From the NCBI GenBank assembly GCA_030429235.1, contig JAUIDB010000007.1, forward strand, positions 116,677-180,676: a stretch of DNA of 64,000 nt, given 5' to 3'. Within the stretch, counting starts at the first letter, position 1. The number at the start of each line of letters is the position of its first letter. Of the stretch, positions 26,406-35,632 are shown piece by piece. The notes beneath the pieces were generated by a model. The model did not search any database. It saw only the letters and a program-made list of their open reading frames with translations, and was not told the origin of the DNA. The position numbers were made by a program, and so were the translations under genes. Source of the DNA: Thermoanaerobaculia bacterium (GTDB lineage Bacteria > Acidobacteriota > Thermoanaerobaculia > Multivoradales > JAIOJS01).

Positions 26406-27986
26406 GTGCCAACCATTGATGAGAACCGGTTCTACCGTGAGGTCGCAGCGAGAGTCTGTGGCCAGCTCGAGGTCGAGAAGGCACTCTCCGCCTGCATCGA
26501 GTATCTCCAGCCCCACGTACCGGTCGATGAGATGTTCTTGCAGCTGTTCGAGCCGGGTCTCGGCGCGATGCGGACGATCGCCAGAGCAAGTGCGGACCTC
26601 GCTTCCCCGCTCGACATACTGACCTCGCTACCTTCGGAGGCGAAAGAGTCGCTGCTGACGGCGGCACCACAGCTGCCGACCGTGGCGATCATCAACGAAC
26701 CCGAGGGACACCTCATCTCGCGCGTGATGTTGGAGTTTCACGGGATCGACCTCCGAGCGGTCTCGGTGGTGGTTCTACCGCTCCTGGTCCAAGACCAGAT
26801 GTCCAAGGGGAAGAACTGGGGTTGTCTCGTCTTGGTCGCCCATCGTCGGGCCGCCTACTCCGAGTTGCATCGCGGGCTGCTGGCCCCCTTGATCGAGCTC
26901 TTTGCGATCGCGATGTCGAACGCTCTTCGGCACCGAGAGGTCCTGCGCCTCAAAGAGGCTCTGGCGGACGAAAACCGAGATCTGCAGCGAGATCTTCGCC
27001 GACAGACGAGCGAAGAGATCATCGGGCAGGACTTCGGGTTGCGGGTTGCGGTCGAGATGATCCGGCAGGTGGCGCCCCGCGACAGCCCGGTCCTGCTGCT
27101 CGGGGAGACCGGGGTAGGAAAGGACGTTCTGGCCAACGCGATTCACCGTTTGTCGAGCCGGTCGCGCGGTCCGTTCATCGCGGTCAACAGCGGCGCGATC
27201 TCGGAGGCGCTTCTCGACAGCGAGCTGTTCGGGCACGAGAAGGGGGCCTTTACCGGTGCGCTCAGTCGCAAGCGCGGACGTTTCGAACGCGCCAACGGTG
27301 GTTCCATCTTCCTCGATGAGATCGGCGAGCTTCCGGCGCCCGCTCAGGTCCGATTGCTGCGGGTTCTTCAGAATCGAGAGATCGAACGCGTCGGCGGTAC
27401 CGAGACGCTGCCGGCGGATGTCCGCGTCATCGCGGCGACGCATCGAAACCTGGAGCGCATGGTGGCGGACGGCGAGTTCCGAGAAGACCTCTGGTTTCGC
27501 CTGAACGTGTTCCCAATCCTCATACCGCCGCTGAGGGAGCGCAAACAAGATATCCCGGCCTTCGTCAGCTACTTCGTCGAGCGCAAGTCTCGCGAACTGC
27601 GACTTTCGGACTCACCGTCGATTTCGCCTAGCGCCGTCGACGCGCTCCTGGCGTATGACTGGCCGGGGAACATCCGCGAGCTCGAGAATGTCGTGGAGCG
27701 CGCGCTGATCCTGAATGACGGCGGACCCCTCTCGTTCGATAGCGTTCTCTCTCGACCGTCCGCCGCGCCGCGTGAGGCCAGCGAACGACAGCCAGAGCGA
27801 AGAACTCTCGACCAAGTCGCGTCGGCCCACATCCAAGCCGTTCTCGCACTGACCGACCACCGAATCCATGGTCCCGACGGCGCGGCCGAGGTGCTCGGCA
27901 TCAACCCGAGCACGTTGAGAAACCGGATGGACAAGCTGGGAATCGCGTACCGACGCAAGCAGCGTCGGAAGCCCGAACCAAGCTGA
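26406..27986 (+). CDS. NorR-like sigma-54-dependent activator (GAF-AAA+-Fis)
   Basis: About 526 residues: an N-terminal GAF-type sensor ([25 protein letters not shown] onward, ~200 residues), an AAA+ domain with Walker A GETGVGKD, the sigma-54-contacting GAFTGA loop and [11 protein letters not shown], and a C-terminal Fis-type helix-turn-helix ([21 protein letters not shown]). It couples ATP hydrolysis to open-complex formation by sigma-54 polymerase. The GTG at 26406 is preferred: GGGAG lies seven bases upstream, and an ATG at 26283 would add 41 unstructured residues over the regulatory DNA. The divergent ompW promoter is its likely target. The GAF ligand is unknown. Confidence 0.87.
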   Translation: MPTIDENRFYREVAARVCGQLEVEKALSACIEYLQPHVPVDEMFLQLFEPGLGAMRTIARASADLASPLDILTSLPSEAKESLLTAAPQLPTVAIINEPEGHLISRVMLEFHGIDLRAVSVVVLPLLVQDQMSKGKNWGCLVLVAHRRAAYSELHRGLLAPLIELFAIAMSNALRHREVLRLKEALADENRDLQRDLRRQTSEEIIGQDFGLRVAVEMIRQVAPRDSPVLLLGETGVGKDVLANAIHRLSSRSRGPFIAVNSGAISEALLDSELFGHEKGAFTGALSRKRGRFERANGGSIFLDEIGELPAPAQVRLLRVLQNREIERVGGTETLPADVRVIAATHRNLERMVADGEFREDLWFRLNVFPILIPPLRERKQDIPAFVSYFVERKSRELRLSDSPSISPSAVDALLAYDWPGNIRELENVVERALILNDGGPLSFDSVLSRPSAAPREASERQPERRTLDQVASAHIQAVLALTDHRIHGPDGAAEVLGINPSTLRNRMDKLGIAYRRKQRRKPEPS

Positions 27987-28121
27987 ACTTCGGGGAGGTG
28001 GAGGATCGGCTCCACCGTGCTACGGAGACCGCTCGATCAGCGCCCCCAACAGAGTCCCATCGCGCTCTGGCGGAGGCGGGAACCTCAGCTAAGAGCGTGA
28101 ACCTCGACTCGGCACCCTCTC

Positions 28122-28928
28122 CTAGCGCGTGCCCTCGATCGAGACCGGAACCGTCACGACTTCGGTGGGGCAGACCCGCAAGGTGATCGCTGTGTCCTCC
28201 GCCGCGTCGCGGTCGATGACGACACGTTTATGGCCGAAGAAGGACTCTTCCCCGACTCCGTTCGGCGGGTCGACGAGGGCGAAGTAGGCTCCGCCGCCTC
28301 CGATCGCGAGCATCGGGTTGCCATTGCTCTCGCCCTGTTTCGAGGAAGAGATCTCACCGCCGCCCGGGAGTGGGATGCTGTCGCCGCGGCGCAGGGCGCC
28401 GGCCGTGGTCGTCAGCGTGAGCGGTTCGACCGCGTTCGGACCGATGCAGCCCTTTTCCGCCACCAGCTGGACGGTGCCCTCGAGTCGTGCGGTGCCCGAC
28501 TCCGGCACAGCCCACGAGTGGGCGAAGATCTCTACGGTGTGCTTCTTGCCCACCTCGGTCACTTGGATGGCGTTGCGCGGGATGGTCGGCTCGACGAGGC
28601 GCGCGTCGGGATTCGCGGCCTTCCACTCCTCCCACCAGGTGATACCGACTTCAATGAGGTCGGTCCCTCCGTCCAGGAAGCGTAGGTCGTGCCCCGCCAC
28701 ACCGACCACGCTGAGTTCCCCCCGTCCGCAGCGGATCGTCATCTCGGTCTTGTGGTAGACCACGTTGCTCTCTGCCGTGCCGGCCTCGAAGTCATCGAGG
28801 AAGCACTCGGCCTTCGGCGCTGCGTCGGCCGAGAGCAGGCCGGCCGTCGATAGGGTGATCGCCGCGATCAGGGCGCCACGGAGCAAGGTGTCGATCCAGA
28901 CGTCGTCGGTCATCGTTCGTCGGCCCAT
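28122..28928 (-). CDS. exported protein of unknown function
   Basis: A protein of about 268 residues with a hydrophobic export signal (LLRGALIAAITLSTAGLLSADA). The mature region is beta-rich with three scattered cysteines (ECFLDDF, IRCGRGEL, KGCIGPN) and a Gly-rich segment. I do not recognise a family. The ATG at 28928 has GAGGAAG just upstream; an alternative ATG lies at 28913. It starts 74 bases after the stop of the kinase gene on the same strand and could be part of that transcript. Confidence 0.6.
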   Translation of the reverse strand: MGRRTMTDDVWIDTLLRGALIAAITLSTAGLLSADAAPKAECFLDDFEAGTAESNVVYHKTEMTIRCGRGELSVVGVAGHDLRFLDGGTDLIEVGITWWEEWKAANPDARLVEPTIPRNAIQVTEVGKKHTVEIFAHSWAVPESGTARLEGTVQLVAEKGCIGPNAVEPLTLTTTAGALRRGDSIPLPGGGEISSSKQGESNGNPMLAIGGGGAYFALVDPPNGVGEESFFGHKRVVIDRDAAEDTAITLRVCPTEVVTVPVSIEGTR

Positions 28929-29002
28929 CGTCTTCCTCGTGGGTTCGTGGTGGGGAACCAAGGACTGGTTCAGTCTGTCACAGTTCGCAGTGCCTCAACG
29001 GA

Positions 29003-30274
29003 TCAGGCCAGCCTCACGACGACTCGCAGGTGGCTGCCCTCGGGCTCGAGCGTCAGACGCCAGCCGTAGCGGCGGCAGAGGTCGTCGACGATCGCCAGGC
29101 CCAGCCCGGAACCGTCACCCACGAAGGGTGCCTTGAGCTCCTCGGCGGCCTCGATCGGCCTCTCCAACGGATTCTCGACGCAGATCCGGTCCTCGAGCGC
29201 CGTGATCTTCACTTCTCCCGAAGCGCCGTGGCGCAGCGCGTTGCCGATCAAATTGTCGAGCAAGATCCTCAACGCTTCCGGGGAGATCCGGAGGCGTAGC
29301 TGCGGCGCGATGTCGACGTGGATCCGATGTTCGCGGTCGGGGCGCCGCGGCAGGTGCTCCAGGCACTCTTCGACGGCCTGGAGGATCGAAGTCGCCAACT
29401 TTGGACTATCGACTTCTTCGCGGGCCAAGAAGAGGAAGAGTTCGATCTTCGACTCCATCCGTCGGACCGCGCGCTCGATGCGCTCCAGCGGTCGTTCCAG
29501 TGCGTTGTCGGCTCGGGTGCGAAGCAGCTCCGTAGCTCCCCGGATCACCGTGAGCGGACCGCGAAGCTCGTGACTCGCGTTGCGCGTGAAGTGCCGCTCC
29601 CTTTCGAGGAAACCGAGCTGGCGCAGGGCGGCCTGCCGAATCGAACGCGAGAGATGACCGATCTCGTCGAGGCGTTCCTCCGATGCGAGCTTGCGCTCTC
29701 GCCAGGTTTCGAGATCCCAGGCCACGGCGTCGGCAAGCCGGCGGATCGGTACCAAGAGCTCTCGGTCGAGCCAGCGGGCCAGGCCACGGGCGACGAGGAA
29801 AACCGCCAGCGCGAACACTGTGCCGCCGAGGCCCCAGAAGATCGGCTCGAGCTCTTGCAGCGGTTCGAGCGAGTTGACGTCGTAGAAGAGGATCAGTGGC
29901 CCGTCCTCCTGGGGCCTGATGGCGACGAAGGCCTCTAGATCACGAACCTCGTAGATCCCGGCCTCGAGCGCGTCGAGCGGTCGATAGATACCGAGAAACA
30001 CCTCGCCCCTGGTGGATCGAAGGGCCTCGGGGAGCTGGTCGAAACCCCAGAACGCCGTGAAGAAGGGCGACGCTTCGCTCTCGAGTCCGGCCTGTTTGGC
30101 CGCGATCAAGCGGTCCGCCTCGATTCGCACTAGATGCTTCAGCATGGCGTCCTCGAGGTTGGTTACGCCGGCCCACATCACCACGAGGGCAAACGGGCCG
30201 AGCACCAAACCGGCCACGAGAATCGAACCGAATACCCGACGCCGGAGGCGCCAATGGGTGCGGTCGACGCTCAT
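29003..30274 (-). CDS. membrane sensor histidine kinase (second system)
   Basis: A 423-residue kinase with TM1 (SILVAGLVLGPFALVVMWAG), a periplasmic sensor of about 125 residues, TM2 (IFWGLGGTVFALAVFLVARG), HAMP, H-box NASHELRGPLTVI and ATPase motifs LLDNLIGNALRHG and GDGSGLGLAIVDDL. Its start overlaps the regulator stop as ATGA. It is the cognate kinase of the next gene and is paralogous in layout to the kinase at 20,491. The signal is unknown; the TonB receptor upstream suggests it may report on that receptor's substrate. Confidence 0.9.
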   Translation of the reverse strand: MSVDRTHWRLRRRVFGSILVAGLVLGPFALVVMWAGVTNLEDAMLKHLVRIEADRLIAAKQAGLESEASPFFTAFWGFDQLPEALRSTRGEVFLGIYRPLDALEAGIYEVRDLEAFVAIRPQEDGPLILFYDVNSLEPLQELEPIFWGLGGTVFALAVFLVARGLARWLDRELLVPIRRLADAVAWDLETWRERKLASEERLDEIGHLSRSIRQAALRQLGFLERERHFTRNASHELRGPLTVIRGATELLRTRADNALERPLERIERAVRRMESKIELFLFLAREEVDSPKLATSILQAVEECLEHLPRRPDREHRIHVDIAPQLRLRISPEALRILLDNLIGNALRHGASGEVKITALEDRICVENPLERPIEAAEELKAPFVGDGSGLGLAIVDDLCRRYGWRLTLEPEGSHLRVVVRLA

Positions 30275-30939
30275 CTGTCGACGAGTTGGTAGCCGTAGCC
30301 GCGGACGGTGTGGAGCAGATCGCGATCGAAGGGTTTGTCGATGGCGCGGCGCAAGGCGTAGATATGGCTCCGCAGCACATCGCTTCGCGGTGGATCGTCG
30401 CCCCACAACCTCGCTACCAGCTCTTCACGTCGAACCACACCGGGCGAACGTTCCATGAGCAAGCAGAGAATGTCGAAGGCCGCCCCCTGCACCTCGAGCC
30501 GCTGACCCTTGCGCCGTACGGTCCGGACCTCGGGGTCCAGTACCAAATCTGCAACCGTCAGCTCGCGCGGCGCCGATCGTCGCAATCGGTCGAGCGCCCG
30601 CAGCCTGGCCTCGAGCTCCTGGAGGGCGAAGGGCTTCACCAGGTAGTCGTCGACGCCCGCTTCGAACCCTTCGAGCTTGTCGGCCAACGTGTCCCGGGCG
30701 GTGAGCATCAGCGCGGGTACGCGACTCTGCGCCTCGTGGCGTAGCTTTCGGCAGAGGTCGGTGCCGCTCATGCCCGGGAGCATCCAATCGATGACGAGGA
30801 CGTCGAACTCGAGGGTTAGAGCCAGATGCATGCCCGAGATGCCGTCGTAGGCAAAGTCCACCTGGTGGCCGGCCGCCTCGAGAAAATCGCCCACGTTGGC
30901 GGCGATATCGAGGTCGTCTTCGATCATCAGGACCCGCAT
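30271..30939 (-). CDS. OmpR-family response regulator (second system)
   Basis: A 222-residue regulator with phospho-acceptor D51 (LVIDWMLPG), K102 (DDYLVKPF) and a winged-helix domain ending LLHTVRGYGYQL. Alignment with the regulator at 19,824 is gap-free through the receiver domain, indicating duplication. It is translationally coupled to its kinase by a 4-base overlap and lies 176 bases downstream of the TonB receptor. The TTCAC repeats upstream of that receptor are a plausible target. Confidence 0.92.
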   Translation of the reverse strand: MRVLMIEDDLDIAANVGDFLEAAGHQVDFAYDGISGMHLALTLEFDVLVIDWMLPGMSGTDLCRKLRHEAQSRVPALMLTARDTLADKLEGFEAGVDDYLVKPFALQELEARLRALDRLRRSAPRELTVADLVLDPEVRTVRRKGQRLEVQGAAFDILCLLMERSPGVVRREELVARLWGDDPPRSDVLRSHIYALRRAIDKPFDRDLLHTVRGYGYQLVDR

Positions 30940-31115
30940 CGGTCGAACCTACCTCATTTCCTGAGCGTGGGCCCTCGGCCGCGGCATCGTGGACCTGGGA
31001 GGGCCGTCGTTGTCTGCTGCCCTCCAGCACTTCTCGAAGGGTTGCTCCTCGTCTCCGGCGGCATCGAGGTCCGACCGCCGCTACCTACCCAGACCCGAGG
31101 AGCGCCCGACATCGC

Positions 31116-33482
31116 CTAGAAGGTCCATGAGATACCGAAGGACGGCAACAGACCGAGCCACTCCTCCGGAGTCGGTCGATAGACAGCGTTTCCCTGGTCA
31201 TCGACCAGGAAACTGCCACCGTCGACCTCGAAGCCGGCGTCGTTCCTGCGGTTGTAGAGATTCTGCACGTCGATGAAGAGCTCCAACACACTGCGTTTGC
31301 GCGCAAAGCGGCGGGAGGCGCGCACGTCCAGGCGGTGGTAGTCGTCGAGGCGGTCCGACCTCAGCGCGCCGATCACCGGTACGGCGACGGGCTCGCCGTT
31401 CCGCCCGCGAGAAACCGTGGCGGACGCCGGCGTCGTCGGCCAGCCCGTGTGATAGATCCAGACGCCGTTGAAACTCCAGCGCGGGGTCGGTCGCCACGCC
31501 AGGCCGAGGTTCAGGGCGTGGGTTTGGTCGGTGGCGCGGAGCACGTCGCGGCCGTCGATGGCGTCCGTCGCTTCAGACCAGGCGTAGTTGATCCACCAAT
31601 CGAAGGTTCCGCCACCTCGGCGGTTCAAGAAGAACTCGGCGCCGCGCGCTTCCGCCGAGTCCGGTGCGATGAGGATCCGGTCGTTGGCAGTCTCGGGGTT
31701 GAGCACGAAGGTCTGGAAGACGTTCTCGAATCGTGGTCTCACGTCCTCGATCAAGCGTTGGTAGACCTCGAGGCTGACTTCCCAGGAAGCCGTTTGGGTC
31801 TTGAAGGTGCGCTCCAGTCCAACCATGCGGTGCTCGGCGCGCTCGGCGCCGAAGAAGGTCGTCTCTCCGTCCTCGACCTGCAGCTCGTTCGGTCGCTGGC
31901 TCTGGTGGAAGTGCCCCCAGGCGAAACGACCTCGCCAGCCGCGGCCGAAGGAGAAGAGGCCGTTGATCCGGGGTGAGACGTGGTCTTCGTCGGTCAACGA
32001 GTGGCGGTCCCAACGGGCGCCCGCTTCGACTACGAAGCGAGGCGTCACCTGCCAGCGATCGGCCAGGTAGAGGCCGAGATGATCGCTTTCGAAGGTGCCG
32101 GCAAAGCGGGTGATCGGTTGGACGCCGAAGGCACTGGCGACCACGTCGATCAGCGCGAGCTCGTTGAAGTAGTCGTACTCGGCCTCGTAACGTCGGGCTT
32201 CCCAGCCGCCCTTCAGTAGATGGTCATCGCCCAGCTGCCACGAGAGATCCTGACGGCCTTGCAGGATCTCCAGGTCGCGCACGTCGCGGATCTCGAAGTT
32301 GCGCGACGGGCTCTCCTCTTGGGCCTGACGGTCGCGATCGACCTGACCGATCGACAGCATCGACTCCAGCAGACCGGTCTGGCCGAGGAAAGCGGTGTGG
32401 CGAGTCCAGAGGTAGTAGTTGCCGTAGCTGCTGTCGGTGCTTTCCTCTTCGAAGCCGCCCTCTTCGCGTTCCCGTTCGAACTCGTCGTTGCTATCCGAAG
32501 AGAGCAGGGCCTGGACCGTCCAGTCCTGTTTCGGCCCCAGGTCGAAGCTCACCTTGCTCAGGGCATCCCAATAGGTGGGACCGCTGCCGCGGCGCACCTC
32601 GTTCTCTTCCTCTTCGTCACCGACGATCTCGAGCACGAGGTCGAGCCACCCTCGGCGGACCGACGCGAAGTAGGAGCCATCCTCCCAACGACCGCGGGTG
32701 GAGCCCCAGGCATTCAGCAGGCTGATGCCAACCTCATGGGCGCGGTCGGCGGGACTGAAGGTCTCGAGGTCGAGTACTCCCGCACTGCGGTCGCCATACT
32801 CGACCGGGAACCCGCCGGTGAAGAGGTCGACGCCGCCGAGCATCTCCGGATCGATGATGCTGAAGATGCCTTGATAGTCCTTGAGGTGATACGGCTCGAA
32901 GATCTCCAGGCCATCGATCTCGTAGCGCACCTCGCGCGCCAAGCTGCCCCGGACGTTGAACTCGGCCGACGCGTCGTTTGAGGTCACGCCCGGCAAGACC
33001 GTGATCGCTCGGACGATGTCGTCACCGAAATGGGGCAGCTCGCGCAGTTCCTCGGCGGTGACGGCGGAAGCACGGGCTGGTGCGTCGCGGCCGATCGAAT
33101 AACTGCCAACGACGTCGATCGAGTCGAGGGTGACCTCCGCCGCCTGCAAGCGGATGAGGACTTCCTGAGGTGGCGACTCCCGACTCAGTTCGATCGAGAC
33201 CTCCCCGACCGCGAACCCTGGCAGCGCTGCGATCACTCGATAGCTGCCCTCGGGTACTGCCCGCAGCTTAAAGTGCCCTTCGCTGTCGGTGGCGACGGCT
33301 TTGGTGACCCGTGGATCGAGCCCCACTTCGACACCCAACAGCGGCACGTCGTCCGTCGTGACCACCCGGCCCTCGATCTGGCCGAAGTAGCGCTTGACTT
33401 GTTCCGAATCAGCGGCGGCGGGCAAGCTCGCCGCCAGGAACACGGTGGCAGCGAGTATCGGTAGGCGGTTCAGGGAAGGCAT
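31116..33482 (-). CDS. TonB-dependent receptor with carboxypeptidase-like N-terminal domain
   Basis: A 788-residue outer-membrane receptor: signal peptide (MPSLNRLPILAATVFLAASL), a beta-sandwich CarboxypepD_reg-like domain (about 33-110: GQIEGRVVTTDDVPLLGVEV), a plug (DIVRAITVLPGVTSNDASAEF, VRYEIDGLEI) and a beta-barrel ending SFGISWTF. It imports a large or scarce ligand using TonB energy; the ligand is not evident. The ATG at 33482 begins the signal peptide; the frame is open well upstream but without domain sense. It leads a same-strand cluster with the second two-component system. Confidence 0.9.
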   Translation of the reverse strand: MPSLNRLPILAATVFLAASLPAAADSEQVKRYFGQIEGRVVTTDDVPLLGVEVGLDPRVTKAVATDSEGHFKLRAVPEGSYRVIAALPGFAVGEVSIELSRESPPQEVLIRLQAAEVTLDSIDVVGSYSIGRDAPARASAVTAEELRELPHFGDDIVRAITVLPGVTSNDASAEFNVRGSLAREVRYEIDGLEIFEPYHLKDYQGIFSIIDPEMLGGVDLFTGGFPVEYGDRSAGVLDLETFSPADRAHEVGISLLNAWGSTRGRWEDGSYFASVRRGWLDLVLEIVGDEEEENEVRRGSGPTYWDALSKVSFDLGPKQDWTVQALLSSDSNDEFEREREEGGFEEESTDSSYGNYYLWTRHTAFLGQTGLLESMLSIGQVDRDRQAQEESPSRNFEIRDVRDLEILQGRQDLSWQLGDDHLLKGGWEARRYEAEYDYFNELALIDVVASAFGVQPITRFAGTFESDHLGLYLADRWQVTPRFVVEAGARWDRHSLTDEDHVSPRINGLFSFGRGWRGRFAWGHFHQSQRPNELQVEDGETTFFGAERAEHRMVGLERTFKTQTASWEVSLEVYQRLIEDVRPRFENVFQTFVLNPETANDRILIAPDSAEARGAEFFLNRRGGGTFDWWINYAWSEATDAIDGRDVLRATDQTHALNLGLAWRPTPRWSFNGVWIYHTGWPTTPASATVSRGRNGEPVAVPVIGALRSDRLDDYHRLDVRASRRFARKRSVLELFIDVQNLYNRRNDAGFEVDGGSFLVDDQGNAVYRPTPEEWLGLLPSFGISWTF

Positions 33483-33527
33483 CTTCGGTCTCCTCTTAGG
33501 GGCCAGACAGCGGCCAGACGCGGAAAG

Positions 33528-33580
33528 ACTATAGAGCCGTCCGTGAACGGGAGGCGCCCTCAACGTGAACGCAGTGTGAA
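33528..33580 (-). promoter_or_regulatory. activator-type promoter of the TonB receptor with phased TTCAC boxes
   Basis: On the minus strand, TTCAC half-sites at 33580-33576, 33569-33565 and 33547-33543 are spaced 11 and 22 bases, all in 11-bp phase. A TATAGT -10 follows at 33533-33528 with no good -35. This is the layout of a promoter driven by an OmpR-type regulator bound over the -35. Confidence 0.55.
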
Positions 33581-33660
33581 TCAGGATGCGCGGTGATGAG
33601 GCTTCGGTTGATGCACGCTCACCTGAGGTGCGCCAGGTGAGCGTCGTCGGCTCACGATCG

Positions 33661-33810
33661 CCGCGACGACCTGCAAGCCCGTGCGGGCTAGCGTCGAGTA
33701 GCGCTTCGAGGTAGCGGCCCGGTGGTTCCACACCGCCGGATTCGCCCCCGGCGTCGCGCATCCGCGCGCCGCCGTGACCGCCAGCCCGTACGGGCTGGCG
33801 TCGAGCAGCG
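33661..33810. repeat. pair of imperfect direct repeats containing AGCCCGTRCGGGCT palindromes
   Basis: Segments 33676-33703 and 33783-33810 match at 25 of 28 positions and each begins with a 14-base palindrome (AGCCCGTGCGGGCT, AGCCCGTACGGGCT). Weaker similarity extends 10-15 bases to the left of each. The period is 107 bases. A CGGTG/CACCG hairpin lies between them. They could be REP-like repeats or part of an origin, given the Rep gene downstream. Confidence 0.6.
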
Positions 33811-33830
33811 ACCGACAGGGAGCGGATCGA

Positions 33831-33929
33831 TGGTAGACCAACTCACTCAAAGTTCGAACACCCCCAGAGATTCGAACACCCTGTACGCCTGGCTTCGCGA
33901 GGTCGCGGCAATCCGGGAGGCAGCCTGAA
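33831..33929 (+). CDS. possible 32-residue open frame
   Basis: An ATG with AGGGAG eight bases upstream opens a frame encoding MVDQLTQSSNTPRDSNTLYA and a helical tail (WLREVAAIREAA). It contains a repeated SNT motif encoded by the 18-bp-spaced repeats described separately. It may be a gene remnant or an accident of that repeat; no family is recognised. Confidence 0.2.
33853..33881 (+). repeat. candidate iteron pair
   Basis: TTCGAACACCC occurs at 33853-33863 and again at 33871-33881, a period of 18 bases. Its position 130-160 bases before a plasmid-type repA gene is what one expects of Rep-binding iterons, although two copies are fewer than usual. Confidence 0.4.
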
Positions 33930-34011
33930 ATGACAGGGGCTTCCTGCGTCCTTTCCGCGCTGACTCACAGCCCCTCGTTCTCGGCCGCGACGGCGGCCGC
34001 GCGGAGGGGTC

Positions 34012-34953
34012 ATGGGCGAATCGCCGAGGGGCAGCCGAGCCGGCAGTCGGGACCGAGCGTCACAGAATCATTCTACAAGTGTTGAGCGGAGGCCTCGGCG
34101 TCTCGGCAGCCTGATCTCTCAGGCGCTGTCGTTCGACGACGACGCCTACGCCGCCGGCGAGGTCGGCTTCCTGGCGCGGGCGCTCGTCCAGGCGACGATG
34201 CCGCACAGCGACCCGAAGACGAACGAGTTCGTCCGGCACAACGGGCACTACACCCTCTCGATCCTCGCGCCGAAGGGCGTCGGCCTGCCGTACGGTCGGT
34301 ATCCACGGCTGGTGCTCGCGTACCTCAACACCGAGGCGGTCAAGCGGAAGACCCGGCACATCGAGCTCGACCATCACTTCTCTCACTTCTGCGCCGGCCT
34401 CGGGATCCCGCCGACGACGGGACCTCGAGGATCGCTGCCTCAGCTCCGCGAACAGATGCAGCGGCTCTTCGCTTCGACCTTTCAGTGCGTCTTTCACGAC
34501 GAGGAGAAGGGCCGGCACGCCGGCGACGGATTCCTGATCGCCGAGAAGCGGGCACTCTGGTGGGATCCGAGGCGGGAGACCGGAGACGCATCGTGGGGAT
34601 CCCATGTAGTCCTCTCGGAGCGGTTCTTCCGAGAGGCGACCGAGGCGCCGGTTCCGCTCGACCTCCGGGTCCTGCGAGCCCTGCGCTCGCCCTTCGAGAT
34701 CGACATCTACGTGTGGCTGACCTGGCGCTTCTTCCGGCTGCGGAAGCCAGTCACGATCCCCTGGGACTCGCTTCAGCTCCAGTTCGGTTGCGGGTACAAG
34801 AACCCACGGCACTTCAAGCGCCGGTTTCTCAAGTACCTGAAGAGCGTCATCAGCTACTACCCGGACGTTCGTCTCACCAACCACGCCATGGGCCTGATTC
34901 TCAAGCCATCGCCGACTCACGTGGCGCCGCGTGCCTCACCGATGAAACTGTGA
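34012..34953 (+). CDS. plasmid-type RepA replication initiator
   Basis: A 313-residue protein resembling the plasmid-encoded RepA family. Diagnostic stretches are PHSDPKTNEFVRHNGHYTLS, GVGLPYGRYPRLVLAYL and a C-terminal winged-helix-like part (FEIDIYVWLTWRFFRL, LQFGCGYKNPRHFKRRFLKYL). Such proteins bind origin iterons and recruit the replisome. GGAGG lies just before the ATG. No partition, mobilisation or addiction genes are adjacent. The gene stands at the left edge of the metal-resistance genes, so this is either a plasmid remnant integrated in a chromosome or the replication gene of a secondary replicon. Confidence 0.78.
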   Translation: MGESPRGSRAGSRDRASQNHSTSVERRPRRLGSLISQALSFDDDAYAAGEVGFLARALVQATMPHSDPKTNEFVRHNGHYTLSILAPKGVGLPYGRYPRLVLAYLNTEAVKRKTRHIELDHHFSHFCAGLGIPPTTGPRGSLPQLREQMQRLFASTFQCVFHDEEKGRHAGDGFLIAEKRALWWDPRRETGDASWGSHVVLSERFFREATEAPVPLDLRVLRALRSPFEIDIYVWLTWRFFRLRKPVTIPWDSLQLQFGCGYKNPRHFKRRFLKYLKSVISYYPDVRLTNHAMGLILKPSPTHVAPRASPMKL

Positions 34954-34956
34954 CGC

Positions 34957-35562
34957 TCAGGGATGACCACCGCCGAGCGCCATCGCCAGGTGATGGGGCC
35001 GGTGGTGGTCACCAGAAGCCAGGAATCCGAAGAAGCCGAGTGCTCGGAGCTTCGGCACTTCGGACAACTCGGCCGTCACCACCTTGACTCTCAGGCCGTC
35101 GTCCAGCACGGACACCTCCACGTTCAGGTCGCTGGAAGCACCCATGTGCCGTGAGTGTGCCTGCACCATCCTCTGGATCGCTTCGAGCGTCCTACCCTCG
35201 CCCGTTACGTCTGCCTCGAATCCTCCCGACACTGGCCGCTTCTCGACGTTGGCGAACAGTACGACGCGATCCATGTCGACGAGGTGGTCTCGAAGTGCGT
35301 CGAGATCGACTCTCGCCCAGTCCCGACCCGGATCCTCGTCGAGAATCGCCCTCATCTCGGCGAGCGCGGAGAAGGCGTCCTGGCCGACCTGCTCCGGGAG
35401 CACGGATCGCGACCCGCCGGCCCGGGCCAGAGGACAATCCGCATGGGATTCGCCTGACCGCGTCTCTGCCGAAGGTCCAGTCAAACTCGGACCGGTGGCG
35501 AGAGTGGAAGAAGCAGCCAAGAGAGCGGCAAGGGCTAGTAGACGTATCGTCGAGGTTCTCAT
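34957..35562 (-). CDS. exported His-tailed protein of unknown function
   Basis: A 201-residue protein with a signal peptide (MRTSTIRLLALAALLAASST), a central helix-rich part (DWARVDLDALRDHLVDMDRV, RMVQAHSRHMG) and a His-rich C-terminus (SGDHHRPHHLAMALGGGHP) that could bind metal. I recognise no named domain. It is the last gene of the minus-strand metal block, 70 bases after the Crp-like regulator, and its stop is 3 bases from the convergent repA stop. A periplasmic copper-handling role is inferred from context. Confidence 0.65.
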   Translation of the reverse strand: MRTSTIRLLALAALLAASSTLATGPSLTGPSAETRSGESHADCPLARAGGSRSVLPEQVGQDAFSALAEMRAILDEDPGRDWARVDLDALRDHLVDMDRVVLFANVEKRPVSGGFEADVTGEGRTLEAIQRMVQAHSRHMGASSDLNVEVSVLDDGLRVKVVTAELSEVPKLRALGFFGFLASGDHHRPHHLAMALGGGHP

Positions 35563-35632
35563 CGTGGTCTCCTGGGTCGTGGACTCGGAAGGAGAGCTTG
35601 GCTCCTATGACCGTGGAGCACCATGATTCGAA

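Noticed and set aside
33722-33928. 68-codon frame over the repeat region
   Set aside because: Its first half is read from the palindromic repeats and is Arg-rich noise; only the last 32 codons have a ribosome site and even these are doubtful.
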